The notes beneath the pieces are model-generated. The model searched no databases. It saw nothing but the letters and a program-made list of their open reading frames with translations, and had not been told where the DNA came from. From the NCBI GenBank assembly GCA_014905825.1, contig JACGCN010000020.1, positions 186,001 to 250,000 on the forward strand: 64,000 nucleotides of DNA, given 5' to 3'. Origin of the DNA: Lyophyllum atratum (lineage: Eukaryota; Basidiomycota; Agaricomycetes; Agaricales; Lyophyllaceae). Positions 24,124-34,400 of this stretch are shown piece by piece. Every line of letters starts with the position of its first letter. Positions within the stretch are counted from its first letter, which is position 1. The position numbers were made by a program, and so were the translations under genes.

Positions 24124-24915
24124 ATGTCCTACTCGTTCTACTTCATGCCAGAGATCGAAGACGCGATCTTCGAATGCGCCGCGCGGACGTTCCCTCGATA
24201 TGCCCCGACGCTATCTGTTGTGTCGAAGCGCATCCAGATGCGCGTGGAATATGTCATCTATGAAAGCCTTCGTTTTATATGCTACGATGACGGAGGAGAC
24301 CTTTCACGCACCCCCGATCTTGTCTATATCCACCGATTCGAGCCTACTTTGCGAGCGCGTTCAGCAGAGTTCTTCACGACGCGTGTGCGTAATGTTTGCA
24401 TTACGCTCAACGTGCCCACACAAATAGCAGCGCTCATACTTGCGAAATGCGCCGGCGTCCAAAGCCTAGCGCATTGGTTACACCCGAACCTTGGTGTCGA
24501 TGCGGCGAAAATGGTCATCCCTCTATCCTTCACAATCACATCACTCCAGACAAGCAGACTCGTCGTCACTGAAATGGCCGACTGTGGCATTGTGTTCCCG
24601 AATATATGGTTCTTGGGGTTAACCATCCTGCCTAGGGAAATACCTGTTCCAGCGTTGGAATGGCTACCTGCGTTGACGACGGTGCAGCTGGATGTGTGGA
24701 AAGAACCGGCCGTTAGTGATCAGTGGCTCAGAGATGTTACAACGGTGATCTGCTCGACCTTACAGTTGCAGTCATTACTGCTCGACGTCAACGAGGATTA
24801 TGTGGACAAGGTGATGTGTGAGGTCGAAGGAATGAGGGACCCTAGGATACTGGTTAGGGGTTCAAAGTATTACCATGATGTGTTCGAGGAATGGAGGAAA
24901 ACTTGGAGGGCTTGA
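24124..24915 (+). CDS. Single-exon F-box-like/agaricomycete-specific protein, tandem copy 1
   Basis: 263 residues without introns. The N-terminal motif EIEDAIFECAARTFPRYAPT followed by LSVVSKRIQMRVEYVIYESL matches a pattern frequent in agaricomycete proteins related to F-box proteins (short helical start, then a surface-like repeat region). The remainder is leucine-rich without a motif I can name. Copy 2 starts 1182 bp downstream and differs at roughly 20 residues with no gap, so both frames have been kept open. The function is unknown. Confidence 0.75.
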   Translation: MSYSFYFMPEIEDAIFECAARTFPRYAPTLSVVSKRIQMRVEYVIYESLRFICYDDGGDLSRTPDLVYIHRFEPTLRARSAEFFTTRVRNVCITLNVPTQIAALILAKCAGVQSLAHWLHPNLGVDAAKMVIPLSFTITSLQTSRLVVTEMADCGIVFPNIWFLGLTILPREIPVPALEWLPALTTVQLDVWKEPAVSDQWLRDVTTVICSTLQLQSLLLDVNEDYVDKVMCEVEGMRDPRILVRGSKYYHDVFEEWRKTWRA

Positions 24916-24919
24916 ACGC

Positions 24920-24973
24920 TCTCTATTTTCATCATGCAACAAAGTCGATCACGATCATGACATGATGACGAGG
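24920..24973 (+). repeat. Dispersed ~45-bp repeat, copy 2, at the tandem junction
   Basis: CATCATGCAACAAAGTCGAT and the following GATCATGACATGATGACGAG match 15660-15706 with about three changes. It lies exactly between copy 1 of the gene and the duplicated upstream region of copy 2. Confidence 0.7.
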
Positions 24974-25305
24974 AGATCTGTGAACTGACGGACAACTCTT
25001 GCGTATGATTCTCAGGCTAGAAAGATTCAGGCCCGGGCCAATCCGGGGAAACGTGATCCATGGCATATTTTTCCTATCAGTATCATCGTTCCAGCACCCA
25101 CCATCCAACGTTATTAAGGAAGGAAACGTATGATCAAATATACCTGAGTTGATTGTTCTCCACTGTCTCGTCAATTCCTACGCAGAGCGCCTTTGCACCC
25201 GTTAAACCAACCACTGGACCAGTCGTAGGACTGCTCCATGCAGGTAGGGTTCGCTCAGCTGGTTGGCTGAAAAAAAAATACTGATCATGATAGTGATTTC
25301 AGACC
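24974..25305. other. Duplicated upstream region of copy 2
   Basis: This matches 23811-24123 with several small insertions and deletions, including loss of sequence after AAAGATTCAG and an added ~55-bp stretch near 25070-25125. It carries the presumed promoter of the second gene copy. Confidence 0.7.
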
Positions 25306-26097
25306 ATGTCCTACTCGTTCTACTTCATGCCAGAGATCGAAGACGCGATCTTCGAATGCGCCGCGCGGACGTTCCCTGGATATGCCCCGACGCTATCTGT
25401 TGTGTCGAAGCGCATCCAGATACGCGTGGAATATGTCATCTATAAAAGCCTTCGTTTTATATGCTACGATGACGGAGGAGACCATTCAAGCACCCCGGAT
25501 CTTGTCTATCTCCACCGATTCGAGCCTACTTTGCGAGCACGCTCAGCAGAGTTCTTCACGACGCGTGTGCGTAATGTTTGCATTACGCTCAACGTGCCCA
25601 GACAAATAGCAGCGCTCATACTTGCGAAATGCGCCGGCGTCCAAAGCCTAGCGCATTTGTTACACCCGAATCTTGGTGTCGATGCGGCAAAAATGGTCAT
25701 CCCTTTATCCTTCACAATCACATCACTCCTCACAAGCAGACTCGTCGTCAGTGAAATGGCCGACTCTGGCGTCGTGTTCCCGAATATATGGTTCTTGGGG
25801 ATACGCATCCGGCCTACTGAAATACCTGTTCCAGCGTTGGAATGGCTACCTGCGTTGACGACGGTGCAGCTGGACGTGTGGAAAGAACCGGCCGTTAGTG
25901 ATCAGTGGCTCAGAGATGTTACAACGGTGATCTGCTCGACCTTACAGTTGCAGTCGTTACTGCTCGACGTCAACGAGAATTGTGTGGACTTGGTGATGTG
26001 TGAGGTCGAAGGAATGAGGGACCCTAGGATACTGGTCAGGGATTTAAAGCATTCTCATAATGCGATTAAGGAATGGAGGAACACTTGGAGGGCTTGA
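25306..26097 (+). CDS. Single-exon F-box-like/agaricomycete-specific protein, tandem copy 2
   Basis: 263 residues, same length and frame as the copy at 24124 and about 92% identical in protein. Differences cluster in the middle (VSEMADSGVVFPNIWFLGI versus VTEMADCGIVFPNIWFLGL) and at the C-terminus (DLKHSHNAIKEWRNTWRA versus GSKYYHDVFEEWRKTWRA). The absence of frame-breaking changes suggests that either both copies are selected or the duplication is young. Confidence 0.75.
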   Translation: MSYSFYFMPEIEDAIFECAARTFPGYAPTLSVVSKRIQIRVEYVIYKSLRFICYDDGGDHSSTPDLVYLHRFEPTLRARSAEFFTTRVRNVCITLNVPRQIAALILAKCAGVQSLAHLLHPNLGVDAAKMVIPLSFTITSLLTSRLVVSEMADSGVVFPNIWFLGIRIRPTEIPVPALEWLPALTTVQLDVWKEPAVSDQWLRDVTTVICSTLQLQSLLLDVNENCVDLVMCEVEGMRDPRILVRDLKHSHNAIKEWRNTWRA

Positions 26098-28224
26098 CAC
26101 TGCGTAGCAGCGTATTTCACCGGGCACTGCATTGTCTTGTCACATCTCGTCCACTGCCCGGTGTAAGACAGATAGATGGCGACAACATAAAGTACAGGTG
26201 CTGTTGGGTGATAAGGACCGAGGTTTTTGAGTCCTCCGACCTTACTCCATGGGCTGGTCAAGGATAGTCATATATCTCCTCACCTCGCCCTTCAATTTCA
26301 TGGCATGGTCATCGACCACTGGCCGTCCTGGTGCCACTTCGCGACCTCCGCTTGAGAGGGGTAGACTTACCGCTCCACGCGAAGTCAGATCTATACCTCC
26401 ATGCGAATCCTTGTAAACAACCATCCCAGAAACGACATTGTACGAGATATGTTCGAAGCGAGGCCTGAGATGAAGATACGAAATCGGGCAAGGCTCTGAG
26501 ATGTAGAACGTACTTGGAACGTGCTACCAAGCGATAGTCGGAAAGCAGTTGCGCGATGGTCACTACTAATGGTCGCTCGATTTTCCTATCCAATATGGCT
26601 ATTACTTATGACATTGCATGCTGTGCAAAAGCGATGAGATATGATGCTACCGGTCAGAGTGTGTGTCTACACAATCGGGATGCTTCTAATTTTGATAGTC
26701 GGGAGTCAGTTCGCGAAAATACGATCCAGTCGTGCGCGTGAACTCTCGATGTCATGTTCCACGTACTTGGTAGTAATGTCTGACGTCCGACAATACTTAA
26801 GTTAAACATCCCGTAGTTCTAGAGTTCGACAGGCAGAACTGGCAGAAGTGCTTTGTAACTGCCAGTGGCCAGCGGATTAACATCAAATTTCATGAGAGGC
26901 TGTCGCAAATCCGGGAGACGGGCCGTGGTCCCTCCATTTTCAGACGCTTAACAGTCAAATGCCCTGAACACTGCGATGAATCTTTTTCTTGGAAACGATG
27001 CGACGTGATGTGGCTAACCTACATATAATGAATGTATGCAACAACTAGTCAACTTTTATTTTGAAACATTTGCGAAATTTAACAAGCGATAGGGAGTGTG
27101 GGTGTAGTGGACGTATGTGCGTATATAAACAGTACCAGTAGTTGCAAGTTCGTGGGATGGATGATCGGTGGGTCTATAATAACTAGAAGAAGATCACGAC
27201 GAGGCAGCAAGTCCGGTTTCAAATGCTCAAGTATGGTAACATATGGTATGGCTTTGGGTGGTCAACACAGGATATGGGACATGTGGCCAAAGCCCAGAGA
27301 GATATGTAAAATGCAGGGGATGATTGACGATGATGAATGATGGTGTTGATGATGGTGATGATGGCTATAACGATGATGACAAGACATGAGCAGGCAAGCA
27401 AGCAAACAGGCAACAGGATGACGATAACAATGACAAGGATGGCGATGCAAAAATGGGGTACAGGTATTGGACATGCGATGCAAAAATGCGAGACAAAATT
27501 TGGACAGGTGGTGGATATGCGAGATCGATAGTGGCAGCGGCAGCGGCTTTTGGTAAATCATAGAGAAAGACTGGAGACGTAGGGCCACAGAGAGAGGAGC
27601 GACCTTCGATGCGAATGATGATAAGATTGTGGATGGTGATGGGATTCCTGGATGAGGGTCGGTGGCGAGACTTGGGATGCAGAGTATGTCTGAGGAATGA
27701 AAAATCGAGCTCCGGGATTGAGATATTGATATTGGATATTGGATAAAGTAGGTGGGAAATCGATGCAGCTTAAGCGCGGTCGCAGTTGATGGAACGTTGT
27801 TTGATAACGATGATGAATGAAGTTTTGAGATGGATTCGGCTTGGTGAGTTCAGATTGAGATGATAATAACGATGCGACATCGCGAGCGAGCACGGGCCAC
27901 CCCTATAATGCGCGGACTATAAATAAACAAGTCAGCCCCAAGTCTTTCAGGAATAAGTCGAAACTACGAACCATTGTGTCACTATACCAGGGGAGCCTAG
28001 TTTCCGTAACCAAGTCAGGTCGAAGTGCTTTCGAAAAAGTCAAAACTACGAACCCGAACGAACCAGATATTCATAATCCTAATATCCGTAATATGCGCGC
28101 TATAGAAAAGAACCAATAAGCCCCGACCCTCAAACCAAGAGAACCCCGCAACGAACCATCCTATCACTGCACACAAGAACCGATAATCAGCGACTGTTAC
28201 CGCCAACAATAGAAGCAAGACAAC
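26098..28224. other. Gene-poor region downstream of the Pumilio gene
   Basis: No gene is supported. Just after gene copy 2 there is an imperfect hairpin, CACCGGGCACTG with CACTGCCCGGTG (near 26118-26163, one mismatch). The stretch 27330-27400 is an ATG/GAT microsatellite-like tract. The part nearest 28224 presumably includes the 3' UTR of the minus-strand Pumilio gene. Confidence 0.4.
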
Positions 28225-31200
28225 TCACAACAACCAGATAACCTTCGAGCCCGTCTTACACCCGCGCAGCGTAACAATATGGCCGCGGATACAGTCATAC
28301 AGCAATGCCCGCTGGTCTTTATCCGCCTACACGTGCACATCATACATCAGTGACGGGAAACGCAAAGGGAGGGCACGAGTCGGAGCGTACCGTGGGCAGC
28401 ACACTCGCGATCAGCTGGCTCCCCGTCACGCTCAACGCCAGGTCGACAACCATTGCCCTGCGGGAACTATAATTCATGAGAGGCTATCAGCGGTGTACAG
28501 TGCACAGTGAGCACGGGTACATACCCCTTGGCAGCCTCACACATGCGCTCCACGATTCTGTCCAGTGTTGCCTTCCCACCCTCCTTGAGGGCTTTGGTGA
28601 CGCTCTTCGCGCCCTGCTCGTTCGTCGCAAAGTCGAGCAGGCCGTCGAGGAGGTGCTGCAGAGTCTGCGCCCGGTGTGAATCCGACCCGTGCTCGAGGAC
28701 TATATGCGCATGGGGAGGTTAGATCGGGCCTCTCCAAGGGAGTGAAGACGTACTGTGCTGCACACAATACGAGCCCCACTGGTTCTTCGCGACCTCGGCG
28801 AAGACAGGGGTGCCGTGATTGATGAGCTCGTCAACGATACCGTCCTTCGCACTAGCCTCGAGGTTCTCGAACGCGTGCTGGGGAAAGAGAGATCAGTGAA
28901 AGGAAAAGGAAGAGATGGGGATATGGGGATATGACATACCTGCACGACCAACGACCCAGTCTCATGACACGCGAGCGACGCCCATTTGCCCTTGAGCGAC
29001 TTGTTCACGCTATACATACCTATCGTCAACGCCCATACTCTCCCACATCAAGGAAAGAATACATACTACGCAAAGATCGGCGGTGCGGGTGGCGTCCATG
29101 ACAGCTCCATGATCTGTACGCACGCACTCATCAACGCCCGTTCTCGTATCAGTAACGAGGAAGGAAGAGACTCACCTTGCTCCACACATGCGACGCATGT
29201 TTGTTCACGAGAGTCTGCGCCGGGTCCCCAAGGAGCAGCTCCGAAACGATGAGCAGCCGGATATCCTCCTCGCAGTCAAGCGCCTTCTGGAGGACGTGGC
29301 AGCCATAGCAGTTGGTAGCGAGCTCTACGACGCGGCCCCTGTGGGCACCGAGTTAGCACTAAGTTATTGCTAGGACGGACGAGAGAGGAAGAAGGGAAGG
29401 GAAGGGGGAAAAGGGGCGGAAGGAAAACAGAAAGACATACCGCATACACCCAACCAACTTCCTCCTCTCCTCCACAACCGACGCCGCCTCAAGACATCTC
29501 TGCACCGCCCAGTTGCCGAACCTAAACCACGCGCATAGCACGATCAGCCAATGTAACGAGAGGCACGAAGAAAAGGAAGAAAGACCCACCGATGCGCCAT
29601 CATCTCGAACCCCCTCGCACATATCGCATCCACGATCTTCGCGCGCTCCTCCAGATCCGCAACCTTGAGCTTCTGCTGCAAGAATATGCTCGCCTGTTGG
29701 TCCGACGAACGGATGATGCGCTCGACGAAGGCTGCGTAGGGCGGGGACGAGGACGGGTGTAGAAGCGAGAGAAAGTTGATCGGCTGTGGGATACAAACAC
29801 AATTAAGATATTGATTAGCGACTGAGTATACGCGCATCGAGGAGGAGGAACGAACCTCGTGAGCGTGCATCGATGGAGTAGACGGTAGTCCAAGTCCAAG
29901 TCCGAGACCCAGACCATGACCTTGTATCTGCTGGTGCTGGTGCTGCTGGTTCTGATGGTGTTGCTGTAAAGGCTGTTGCTGGTAGACGAACGACGTCCTC
30001 AACCCCATCGGCTCCTCGTGCTGCAAATGCAAGTGTCCCACAGCGCCCGAGTTATACTCGAACTTGTCCTCCTGAGGCCCGGAGCTAGGCAGCAGCCAAT
30101 CCGCACCGTTGTTATTACTGGATGGGATCGGGCCCTGGGGCTGGAGGCGCCAGTCCATGGCCATGGGAGGAAGACGGTTACGGGCATTGGCAGACACGGA
30201 CGCGGACGTGGGCGGGGTGTTGTGGTTGTACAGCATTCTGGGGAGCGATAGGTTGTTGTTATGAGTGTTGTTTTGATTGTTGTTGGCGAGTGAGGCATCA
30301 GCAGCGTTGTTCTGGTTCTGGCCGTGGACATGATAACCAGGCGCAGGCGTCTCCGAAAACGGCTCGAAGAACGGAAACCCAGGGGCCGCATTGGTTGTAG
30401 TGACAGAGGATGGCTGTGGATAGGCTATGTGGGGAGCTGAAGAGCGGTAGAATGAGGATGTGTTGGAGTGGGCCGTGTGGGCGAGTGTATGCGGGTGGAT
30501 CTGACCGTGAGAGATGCAGTTTTCGTTGGGGTTGGTGCGCATGGGCGAAGGGTGTTCGAAGAGCAGGGACGGCTGTTGTTGGATGTAGCCCGTTGGCAGC
30601 GAGTGAGCGAGCTCGTATGGGGAGTGTTGCAGCTTCGCATTGCCGTCGAAAGAGCGCGTCGAGGGCGAGAGATCTGTAGGCGTCATCAGTGACGACGTCG
30701 CTGAGGCCGGGGAGAAGTCTGGCGAGCTCGGCGACGCGTCGAGGTTAAGACTCAACGCCGGTCCCCTGGTCGGGGCGGGCGAGTTGAGGTTCAGCGTCCG
30801 AAGCAACTGCTCTACATGCTAAAAAAGATCCTAGCATCAGAAACGCGCATATATGCAGATAAAAAGGAACTAACCGTATCATCAAATTCAGGACTACCTT
30901 TCCTACGCCCATCGCCAATGGCGCCGACATCCCTGAGCTTCTGGGGCGGCGGCATGGACACCTGGGGAGGCACGGGCCCGAACACATCCTCGCGCCGGAC
31001 GAAGCCATCGTGCTCACGATCTTGCCTGATTTGACATCCAGGAGCCGATTGTAATCTATCAAACTCGTGTTGCTCCGCAACACGCGAGAACGAGTCGAGG
31101 GTCTTGGGCCATGTCGCCTCGGATGGCTGCGGTTGCGGTGCCCAGATACTCGCCGCTAGCGTCGCAGGCTGCTGACGACGTGGCGGACTCGGGTCGTAGA

Positions 31201-31240
31201 AAGCGAGGAACTGCGGATTGTCCGACGAAGGGGCGTTCAT
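28225..31240 (-). CDS. Pumilio-family (Puf) RNA-binding protein, 11 exons
   Basis: Puf proteins bind 3' UTRs and repress or localise mRNAs (family knowledge). Exons: 31240-30875, 30818-29856, 29783-29590, 29521-29441, 29338-29176, 29113-29067, 29009-28940, 28877-28754, 28699-28525, 28466-28391 and 28326-28225. They sum to 2361 nt, or 786 residues. The N-terminal 430 residues are low-complexity: Asn/Gln/His-rich, with a QQHHQNQQHQHQQIQ tract and a GLGLGLGLGL stretch. Puf repeats follow from about residue 440: PPYAAFVERIIRSSDQQASI, FGNWAVQRCLEA, TNCYGCHVLQKALD, GSLVVQHAFENLEA, WGSYCVQHILEHGSD, EQGAKSVTKALKEG and SGSQLIASVLP-type (VTGSQLIASVLP). Recognition triplets such as N-W/Q, Y-H/Q and Y-C/Q are visible. 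The C-terminus GCKTGSKVIWLL ends at TGA 28227-28225. The start is the only upstream Met in the open first exon, preceded by a CT-rich leader. Confidence 0.93.
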
Positions 31241-31400
31241 CTGAGCGAACGAATGAACGGCGAAGGGGTAGAGGAGAACGGCGACGGCGACGACGGGAGA
31301 TAGGAGTGGGGATTGGGATGGTCGTGGTCAAGATACAAGAGACGAAAAAGTGCCCCAAAAATTGAGTTTTATACCACCCGCCGTTCCTTTTTTACATTTT
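31241..31400 (-). promoter_or_regulatory. CT-rich leader/promoter of the Pumilio gene
   Basis: Read on the minus strand, the 150 bases before the ATG at 31240 are strongly pyrimidine-rich (runs such as CCCTTCGCCGTTC and TTTTTCGTCTCTTG). This is typical of fungal 5' leaders and promoters. No TATA box is evident. Confidence 0.45.
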
Positions 31401-34400
31401 TTTCACCTTGACATTTCTTCTGTGATTCCATATTCGAGCGAGAATGGTGAAGAGCCAATCGAGCGACACGTCCCGATCCGGGGAACGCGCCTCCCAAATG
31501 CGGAATTGATGGCTTCGGATACGACCGAAGGCGTGACGTATGTGGCACAAATTCTCGTTCCTCCTCCCATCACTGGCATGGAAACAGACAGAACCTTGAG
31601 CTTGTTCAGGGATACAACAAGCAAGATGACGCGCCCAGCGAAGACATCGACTTATATTTGTTTTCCAGGGCTGCGCGCACTAGGGAATGCTGCGATGGGA
31701 TGTCAGGCGGGAAGCTGTCAACGACGGTGCATCAGGAGTCTCGGGAGAATTGCTCTTCTCGACGTTTGGTGTGGTGATCGGCGCCTTCCTTCCACCAGTT
31801 GGCGCATCGATTGTGATTGTGAAGGTATACCAGTGACATTTGATTTCGCTACACACGTCGGCCGATGCTGTGGTGTACCAAATATTGCCATGGTTAGGCT
31901 TGCACAGGACGGTCTCAGGTCGAAGGAAGGGTACAAGTTGTGGTACAAGTTGTGGATGGCAAAATAATTCACATGTCGTATTCAACAGGAACCCTATCTC
32001 AGCTGGGCAGGGACCGTTATTTACGATGCCCGATCCCGCCGACATAGGTACGCCCTGCCCACATCGCACCCGAAACCCGTAATTAACGTCCAGGTCGATT
32101 GTGGTTTCGGAAGCGTGCCTATAAGTATGACATTTGATATCACTATTCGCGTCGACGGCCAAGTACAAATCACGGATATTTGCTCACCTTGGGACCAACT
32201 ATCTTTCACAATTTGCAGCGCGCCGTAGTGGAGTGTTGCGTCGCAAATTCATATGTACAACACCACTCAGGGCGGACACAAGTGGCCTGAGTCGAGCACT
32301 GGGCGGGAAGCATTATTCCCAAGACACGACAAGATCTCCCACTCACAGAGGTACATTCTCTCCGCAAATTACTTCTAAAATCATACTGGGCAGTTCAGAT
32401 CGTTTGCACCGTCCGCCATGCCATCAGTCGTCGCTTCTCATGTTAGCCGCTGAGCGTTGGCGTACACTCCTTCAAGTACGTCGAACTATTCCTACAACCT
32501 TATGGACACCCTCCGCGATTTCGTGTGTCGCGCAGGTGTTGTTGATCGCGAATTGATGTATCTCATCGGTACCCGTAGAGCACCGGATAGGGAGCACTAT
32601 CGATGCAGCATTAAATGAACAACCATCCTACTCACATGCGCTATCCGTGGCGATCACTTTCCGAAGCTGACGGTCTACATTGAACCACCGTCAAGGCTCG
32701 CCCGTCTTAGGTCCCTCTGCCCGCCCACGACACTCCGAGCCTCAGAAATTCGATATCCCACTACACGCGCGGTGACATTGTCCAACTTCTTGAACATCCA
32801 AGAAGGATGTCATATGCCGTGAGTTGTATGTTGTTCTCTGGATCCCGTTGACCTGGAACGTCAGCTCTTAAGCATTTCGTATTGCTACCCGCGTCAGCGA
32901 CCAAGGATTGACCGTTGGAAGTATTATGCAGATTCTCAAAAGGTTGATTGAGCACTGGTATCATATTCTGCGAACTCTGCATCGTACAGGAGTCATAGAT
33001 GGACTGTGTCGTATGAAACAATAAGAGCCTGATATCGGCAACGGCACATAAACCGTTGAAGGAACATCCAGCTCACCTGGATGACCCAAACCCATCGTCC
33101 CACAGTGCGACCCCCCGGGCGTCGAGCCAACGCCGACACGACCCCGGAAGATACACAGTTGACCCTCTCAACATCAACTCCTACTCCACTATCCCAGGTG
33201 CTTCTCCCGCGACGCTTTCGCGATGACCAACACCATACATACCACATATCCATGGGGGTGCGAACATCGCGGGGTGGGAAGGGAAGGTGTTGCGGCCTTG
33301 GGTACGAACTTGGGAACGAGCAAAAAGGGGCGCGCTATCCCCGCAGTGGGCCGTATACGGACGACTACTGTTGTAGGATGCTGCATGCGTATGTTCCTGC
33401 GTTACTGGGTCGAAAGGGGCAGGGAGTGAAAGCGCAAGATGTGTTTGGCAACGATATTGTCGTGTACGTGCGGCGATGTGGCAGAGAGAGAGAAACGGCG
33501 AGTCGGAATGGATCCAGGATCTCGTCTATCCGAACGTGAAATTCTTGAAGCTATTGATCGGATGGACTATATTTAAGTGAATGCACGTCCCCCCTCAAGC
33601 AACAAATTTCCCAGCTGCGCTGTGAAGAATAACTATCGGTGAAGATGTGGAAGCGGCCAAGTTGGGTACAGTTTACTCACCGATATCGTTGACAGCGTTC
33701 GAACAAATTCGTCATAAATATCGTTCGTAACGCAGGATCGGCTGGGGGGCAGTGTGAGGGGGTTCTGTCGTATTGAACCTATGCACAACTGGAAATCTCG
33801 GTCGCTGACGTCTCATCACGAGCCCAAGTCTGCGTAGAACTCGGAAATACTCCCAGAATGAATATGGTAACAAGTCATAAACGGACCTAGGCAGATTTAG
33901 GCTTATTCGGCTGCGCTGGACGGCCAAGTTTACAAGGCTCTATCAACGATGCTTCGAACTTCGAGATGCGGTAATGACAAGTAATGACAGATGCAGTCGT
34001 AGTTCCTGGAAAGGGCGTGGAGGATCGACGTCGAGCTGGCTTGTCTGTGAAAATGGTGATCACTGTGCCATGGTGACTTCCATGATCCATCGGTGGGCGC
34101 CTAGACCACAACTGAGGACGATGTCTTCTCACCTAGGATTGGAGTTCTGAACATAGAAATCACGGCGCATCAGGTATTGACACAGATAACGAAAGTAACA
34201 ACACTCGCCTATGATCTTTAACGTGATATGTGGGTGGGTATGCAAGATCCTATTGAGATTTCTCTCACGCGAGACACCAATTTGTGACACTCGAGTTTGT
34301 TGCCAAAAGAAGTCGACGAGGTTCCGGGAGCTGTCTGCGAGTTGATACGAACCTGCAGGAGCCCTGTTCTCGAACACGCGGTTGTTGTCTTTGGCGAGCA

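Noticed and set aside
26118..26163. Imperfect 12-bp hairpin just after the second tandem gene copy
   Set aside because: One mismatch and a long loop. Such stems arise by chance at this length, and eukaryotic Pol II genes do not use hairpin terminators.
27336..27430. ATG/GAT-rich tract as a possible CRISPR-like or regulatory repeat array
   Set aside because: Irregular trinucleotide microsatellite without unit spacing or conserved spacers.
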